Source: Coptodactyla brooksi (taxonomy: Eukaryota > Arthropoda > Insecta > Coleoptera > Scarabaeidae). From it: a stretch of 21,706 bases of DNA. The stretch lies in assembly GCA_033557675.1 (NCBI GenBank), contig JAWQRM010000532.1, positions 1 through 21,706 of the forward strand, read 5' to 3'. The notes beneath the pieces were generated by a model. The model did not search any database. It was not told the origin of the DNA and saw only the letters and a list, made by a program, of their open reading frames with translations. Both the position numbers and the translations under genes were made by a program. Below, piece after piece: positions 17,096 through 21,706 of the stretch. The first letter of the stretch is position 1; each line of letters begins with the position of its first letter.

Positions 17096-17710
17096 TAATG
17101 TTCAAAATAGCATAACTTTATTAACGCAAGAAATCGTTAAGCAAATCATGTGTTAATGTGTTGCGCTTTATGCAGTTTATACAACGCGGTCATAAATCAA
17201 TCACGTTTGTCGATACAACACATGAAAATTATGTGCATTATTTTTAGCCAATTGTTATTTTTGGTACAGCTGCATCAAACACCGTGAATCATATTGTGTT
17301 TTATTGGAGTAATAATCTCTTCGCTGAAACAGTTCCACGCCAGACATTGTTGTAAATATAAAGGTTGTAAACTTGTGCCAAATCGCAAAATTATTTTCGA
17401 TTGTATTTTACGCGAATCAACAGAACATACTCTCGTACGATGTGTTTCTGTATGTTGAACAAATACCTGAAGTTACGACCGTTGTTTTCGTACATTTATA
17501 ACCTTGCATAATGCGCTTTTACAACCGTTGCAAAGCAACAATTTTATTACAGGTACTGAGATGACAGCTAACGGGCATTCATAATTTTACATACATTTGA
17601 GTGGGTGCTACACCCCACCTGACTTTCTCCTACACTAATTCTCATCGAATTTTCGTTATCGTTATAATCGTTTCAAAATTTAGCTTTGTTTGTAGCCTTA
17701 TTGGGTGGTG
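17096..17710. other. Non-coding stretch, unclassified
   Basis: No gene can be supported. A short + frame around 17165-17235 reads FIQRGHKSITFVDTTHENY, which faintly recalls the first-Asp block of MULE-type transposases, but nothing consistent follows. Around 17608-17635 the sequence CCACCTGACTTTCTCCTAC resembles CCACATGACTTTCTCTTAC at about 3703-3722. Confidence 0.4.
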
Positions 17711-17713
17711 CAA

Positions 17714-17925
17714 TTTGTCCAGTTGATAACAGTACATTTTAGAATTGATGAGTGGTATTCTTCCCAAAAATTTTGCTAACTTGCAAAAAATCTTGCAGAC
17801 TTTTGCAAACCAGTTTACAAAAAATCGTGTAATTTATTTGTCCAGTTAATGACAGTGTGCACTTTAGAATATTTGAAAAGAGCTCCCAAAAATTTTGCAA
17901 ACTTGCAAAAAATGTTGCCACCTTT
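17714..17925 (+). repeat. 122-bp tandem duplication
   Basis: TTTGTCCAGTT at 17714 recurs at 17837, and CCCAAAAATTTTGC followed by AACTTGCAAAAAAT at 17763 recurs at 17885, an offset of 122-123 bp with substitutions and small gaps. Within each unit TTTTGCAAA-type motifs recur. Confidence 0.8.
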
Positions 17926-18640
17926 TGCAAAAAAAATTACCACAAGTTTTGACACTGGCATTTTGTCAATACATCTTCTCCATACACATCTCCATGCTCC
18001 ATAAGACACAGAAAGAAAACAATTGCACAGAACCGAACAAAATATTTTCACACACAAACATTGCAATGTCAACTGTCAGAATATACAATGCATATGCGAT
18101 TTAGAACGAAGTTGGCTGGTTAAAATACAGCTGACGCTTTTACTAAACTTAAAAAAAAACGAAATTACTTTTCGAACAACCCAATACATCACTAAAGCCA
18201 CTTCTTAATGCATTTATATGAAAAATACAGATTAATTAATTTGTCGTTAACGGTTACACTTAAATCTATAACATGTTCATAGAAAATATTCATATCCAAA
18301 TAAGCTCCTGAACTAGCCCTTGAAGTGCATTCATTCGCGCTGAATCGTTTTCAAGTTTTCGAAATGCCTGTGATTCATAACAGAAACATGCGAGCACGGG
18401 AGACGTGATTTTTAAGGGAAAATTTGACGCAAATTTGTCTAACGACTATCCAAACAACACGCCCAATTTGTAGTCTTCCCACTGCGTCTTCCCAGCGCGA
18501 CATGTTCTAAAATTATTTGAGACGCTGCAAGTCGTTTAAGATTCCGTCACTTTCTGTGCACACCAAATTAATTCAGATTGCGCAAGGGGCGTTCAATTTA
18601 AAATTAAACCGTAAATAAAGATTTCAAACTGCTCCTTTAA
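17926..18640. other. Non-coding stretch without a recognised gene
   Basis: Open frames at 17815-18208 on both strands overlap and have no family signature. 18300-18600 is somewhat richer in CpG than its surroundings but shows no coding frame or RNA gene that I can name. Confidence 0.45.
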
Positions 18641-19340
18641 AATGGTTTTTATTTAAAAAAAATGCATATAAACACATTGCAATATCTAATTCATAATGAA
18701 TCATTTAAATTCTTAATAGTTGCACTGTATACATCTAATGATTATGAAATATTTAAAATAACTAAAGCTACAATAATATAAATAATAATAACAAGGCAAG
18801 TATATACATAAATTACACTCACGCATTGTAATAGTACCACTATAACACTATATCTTAAATACTTAATAAATCTTCTTGATATATTTGGACGTTCACCTCA
18901 TAGCAGGAATTTAAAAAAAACAGGAACCAAGTATTAAAGATAGAAAGCTGCATTGTTGGTTTTATACACAGTAAGAATTGATTTTTTTTAAACAAGAAAT
19001 ATAAATAAACTTACTGATCTTAAGCAATTTTAAATAATAGCTCATAAATGTTATGTTAGTATAACCAATTTTTAGTTAATTATAATCCTTATAATAATAG
19101 TTCTAGATTGGAAATATTATAATTCGCTTTTTTCGTTGTCAAATAAGGTAGAAACATAATAATAATAGTCATAATATAATTTTAATTAATAACTCATTTT
19201 CTCATTATCTAACATCATCTTTTATCTAAAACCAAAAAAAATCGAGTAAATATTAGACTTAATTCTAACAGTATATGCATAAATATATAAATATTTCTAC
19301 TTATTGTGATAATTTAATAAAGAAGGAATGTTTTTATAGT
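18641..19340. other. Extremely AT-rich non-coding stretch
   Basis: Simple A/T runs and AATAAT-type repeats dominate. No gene, transposase motif or strong palindrome was found. Confidence 0.5.
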
Positions 19341-20042
19341 ATTGTTATATTAGTACTTAAAACTAATAATTTATTAGTCTTAACAGTAATAAAAAGGAAG
19401 AATTAAACAAATTGTCTTCTAGTTATTATATAAGAAGGCAAATAAATGTTTACCAGCCAAATATTATACAAAAATAACTATGAATTATGATATGGTACTA
19501 AGCTTTAATTTTATTATAGCAATAGTACAATTTTTGGAATACCATAAAATTAAAAATATAATTAAATTCCAAAAATTCAATACCAAAGCATAAGATCACA
19601 TTTGGCACATTATTAATAGGTTTAAATGATCTTAAATTATCAAAAATTAACCAATAAATCTACTATTTTCAATCTTCTTTGGAAAATACCTAATTCAGAA
19701 CATAAAACAAACAATCTGTTAATGACAAAAATATTATTCGCAATAGAATACAATTTTATGTTATTGTTTATGACTAAATAATCTTTAATTAATCTTTCAC
19801 ATTCAATGTCACGTTCAATATTTTTTTGTTTAAATAAACGTTGAGAACTATTAGAAAATAACCATCAGATATACTGATTCGTAATTTTACTATAACAATA
19901 GTATAAATAACTGATAGAATTATTTAAATTTATTTTCATTTCAAATTGTATTTACATGAAAATTACGATAACTATTAAAATAAAGGAAGTCGTAGTAGTA
20001 ATATTATAACGTGAAGACATTTCAATTCCACATATTGACTAC
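19341..20042 (+). repeat. Long AT-rich direct repeat, copy 2
   Basis: Close partner of 12453-13172, in the same orientation and about 6.9 kb away. The two are clearly more alike than any other repeat pair in the window, so the duplication is comparatively young. Further, shorter and more diverged members of the family follow to the right. Confidence 0.9.
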
Positions 20043-20340
20043 AAATTAAGAGAATTTCACGAGAAAAAAACTAAAAAAAGTAATAATATCGCTTATCTAT
20101 GAATTAAATAAATGTTATACGTATTCAACGAATTTCTAATAAAATACGAAGAAACGATTACATGTCAAAGTTTAAATAAAAAATTTCGAATATGAAGATT
20201 ATGAAATTATTAGTAGAAATATAAAAGTTAACAAATTAATAGGATGGCAACTGTTTCAAGATAGTATACAAGATTCTTTAAACAAACTTATTAACCTGAC
20301 TTCCAGAAATTTTACGATTACAAATACAACCAATTTAAAT

Positions 20341-20466
20341 AAAGTTTGCATGATCGTCACCACTACACCAAAACCGAAAAGTTTAAAACTTTTCGGTAAC
20401 CTTTCGAAGAAAGTTTTTTTTTCACTTTTTGAAACTTTTTGGTTTTGGTGTAGTGGTGCAAACTTT
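20341..20466. mobile_element. 126-bp foldback element with nested palindrome
   Basis: CACCACTACACCAAAACC (20358-20375) is inverted without mismatch at 20441-20458, and the pairing continues inward over AAAAGTTT with one mismatch. Outside, AAAGTTTGC (20341-20349) pairs with GCAAACTTT (20458-20466), leaving an 8-nt bulge on the left arm only. The left arm also contains its own 23-bp palindrome (20374-20396, CCGAAAAGTTT around a single A). It encodes nothing; the open frame across it on the minus strand is a by-product. Confidence 0.85.
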
Positions 20467-20499
20467 GTTACTAAGCCAAAGGTTCCAAGTATCTTCAAC

Positions 20500-21545
20500 T
20501 AATTTAAATGTCAAAAAATCAATATTAAAATATAAAATCAAATTTAAAATTTAATTAATAGGCTTAAATAAGTTTTCAACTGTGAAAAAATAACTATTGT
20601 TGACATAATAGTTTAAACATTTTGAATACATTGAACACATATTTATATCGCTTTTATTTGTTAATAACAGTAATTGTGCAGATTTTAACATGAATTTAAA
20701 TGCGAAAAGACAATATCAAATATAAAAATCAAATATGAATTTTGTTTTTTATATGTTTAATAAATCTTCAATTATTAAACAATAACTCTGAGATATTTAA
20801 CAGATGGTATTTATCTTAATTTTGTTATAATATATAAATAGTTAAATATATCGTCATATAAATAGTTGTTAAATGATTGGAAATAATATCTATATAAAAA
20901 ATAGGGTAAGTATCAAAACAAAAAATATCCTACCGTGTAATTGAAAAAATATTATAACGTAAAAAAAATTCAATTCCAACTATTGGCTGCATTTTAAAGA
21001 AATTTTAAGTCTACTAAAGAAAATAAAAATCATATCACTATTTTCAAGATGTTTTTTTCTGCAATAATCTCAGTAACTTTTGTAGTTAATAGTATAAATG
21101 AAAAAATAATAAAACATGAATAAAAATAATGAAACAAAAAATCGTGCTAACGAGTAATTAAAAATATTATAACATAAAGAAATTGTATTTAATTTTTTTT
21201 TTACTACAGTTGAAGACAATTTTAAATTGTTGTTAACATAATAGCTTAAACATTTTGTATATATAAGCAGATTAATATTTATATGGCTTTTATTTGTAAA
21301 ATTTGTAAATAACAGTACTTTTGCAGTTATTTGTCAAATGCAAATGCCAAAAAGTGAATCAAATATAAAATCACACTTAGCTAACTTTTCGTCTGTTATT
21401 GGTTTACTACATCTATTATTTAGTAGATGGTTTTCGTTTGAATATTGTTATAATAATCTTATAAATTAAAAAGTCGCGCTAAAGTGTAATTGCAAAATAT
21501 TATAACGTAAAGAAATTTTGTTTCAAATATTATCTGCAGTTTAAG
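20500..21545 (+). repeat. Diverged satellite-like array related to the long repeat
   Basis: The end motif TATTATAACGT (or TATTATAACAT) recurs at about 20950, 21166 and 21495, each followed by AAAGAAATT-type sequence, as at 13130 and 20010 in the long copies. An internal block of the form ATATAAAATCA recurs at about 20530, 20718 and 21362. The block TTGTTGACATAATAG at 20597 recurs as TTGTTAACATAATAG at about 21230, followed in both by TTTTATTTGT. Units differ in length, as if shortened by internal deletions. Confidence 0.7.
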
Positions 21546-21706
21546 AGATTAGAACTATGTAATCAATTTTAACAAAACAAAAAATTAGACTTTCAAACTT
21601 TTGAACAATTAATTCAAGTTTAAACTATTTTTATAGTTCTACAATCCTCGAATAATTTTTGTTTTAATTTGATCAAGTTCTCATTGGTTGCAGGAGTTAT
21701 AAAAAT

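Noticed and set aside
17165..17235. MULE-like ITFVDTTH block
   Set aside because: Only one short block resembles the family, nothing consistent flanks it, and the frame soon stops.
20256..20498. 80-codon minus-strand frame over the foldback
   Set aside because: It arises from the inverted repeat; both arms are read through, with no conserved protein pattern.
21660..21706. Possible acceptor TTGGTTGCAG at 21694 as the next host exon
   Set aside because: Read in phase 0, as both upstream donors require, the sequence after it hits a stop within three codons.
1..21706. CRISPR arrays, operons or bacterial promoters
   Set aside because: Repeats here are unevenly spaced and transposon-like, and the gene structure is eukaryotic with spliceosomal introns.

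Overview
This window looks like insect (at least arthropod) nuclear DNA. It is very AT-rich and dense with decayed transposons of animal type: piggyBac, mariner/Tc1, PIF/Harbinger, a Penelope-like element and a PHD-type LINE. The only convincing host gene has a 59-bp intron with canonical GT/AG borders. I see no bacterial, phage or CRISPR features. A beetle, hymenopteran or similar genome would fit, but the order cannot be fixed from the sequence.

Host gene: two coding exons on the + strand, 4692-5852 and 5912-6073 (or 6082), stand out as islands of GC- and CpG-rich, stop-free sequence. They encode the first 441-444 residues of a nuclear-looking protein with SUMO-type sites, a strong coiled coil, a basic patch and a PPxY motif. 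The best tentative family guess is a MEP-1-like chromatin regulator, but the diagnostic zinc fingers would lie outside the window. The second exon ends at two in-frame donor sites 9 nt apart. No later exon was found, so the last 15.6 kb reads as one large intron.

Layout: 1-1317 holds nothing recognisable except a 20-bp palindrome. 1318-1878 is a foldback (MITE-like) element, and sequence from its centre and right flank is duplicated at about 2190-2485. 2500-4630 is a dead LINE on the + strand (ORF1 with PHD finger, endonuclease, scrap of reverse transcriptase, 3' hairpin and tail). It is interrupted by a minus-strand piggyBac relic lying between 60-bp direct repeats. The host exons follow. 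6248-7824 is a stack of minus-strand relics: Penelope GIY-YIG endonuclease, piggyBac C-terminal half, mariner N-terminus with its terminal repeat. 7960-9901 holds pieces of at least two Harbinger copies, with a 167-bp retroelement tail inserted in one. 9965-10517 has a Tc1-type HTH (+) and a DDE-type fragment (-). 10846-10891 has two adjoining perfect palindromes. 12453-13172 and 19341-20042 are a close long direct repeat whose end motif recurs to the end of the window. Between these lie a Tc1-like DDE fragment (13576), a tRNA-like T arm (14428), a 15-bp minisatellite (15820), a second mariner relic (16243-16850) between diverged direct repeats, and a 122-bp tandem duplication (17714). A 126-bp foldback sits at 20341-20466.

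No multi-gene system is visible: every element ORF is broken and none looks mobile. The parts worth a second look are the tandem splice donor, the LINE tail next to the first coding exon, the nested element junctions, the palindromes and foldbacks, and the AT-rich repeat family.
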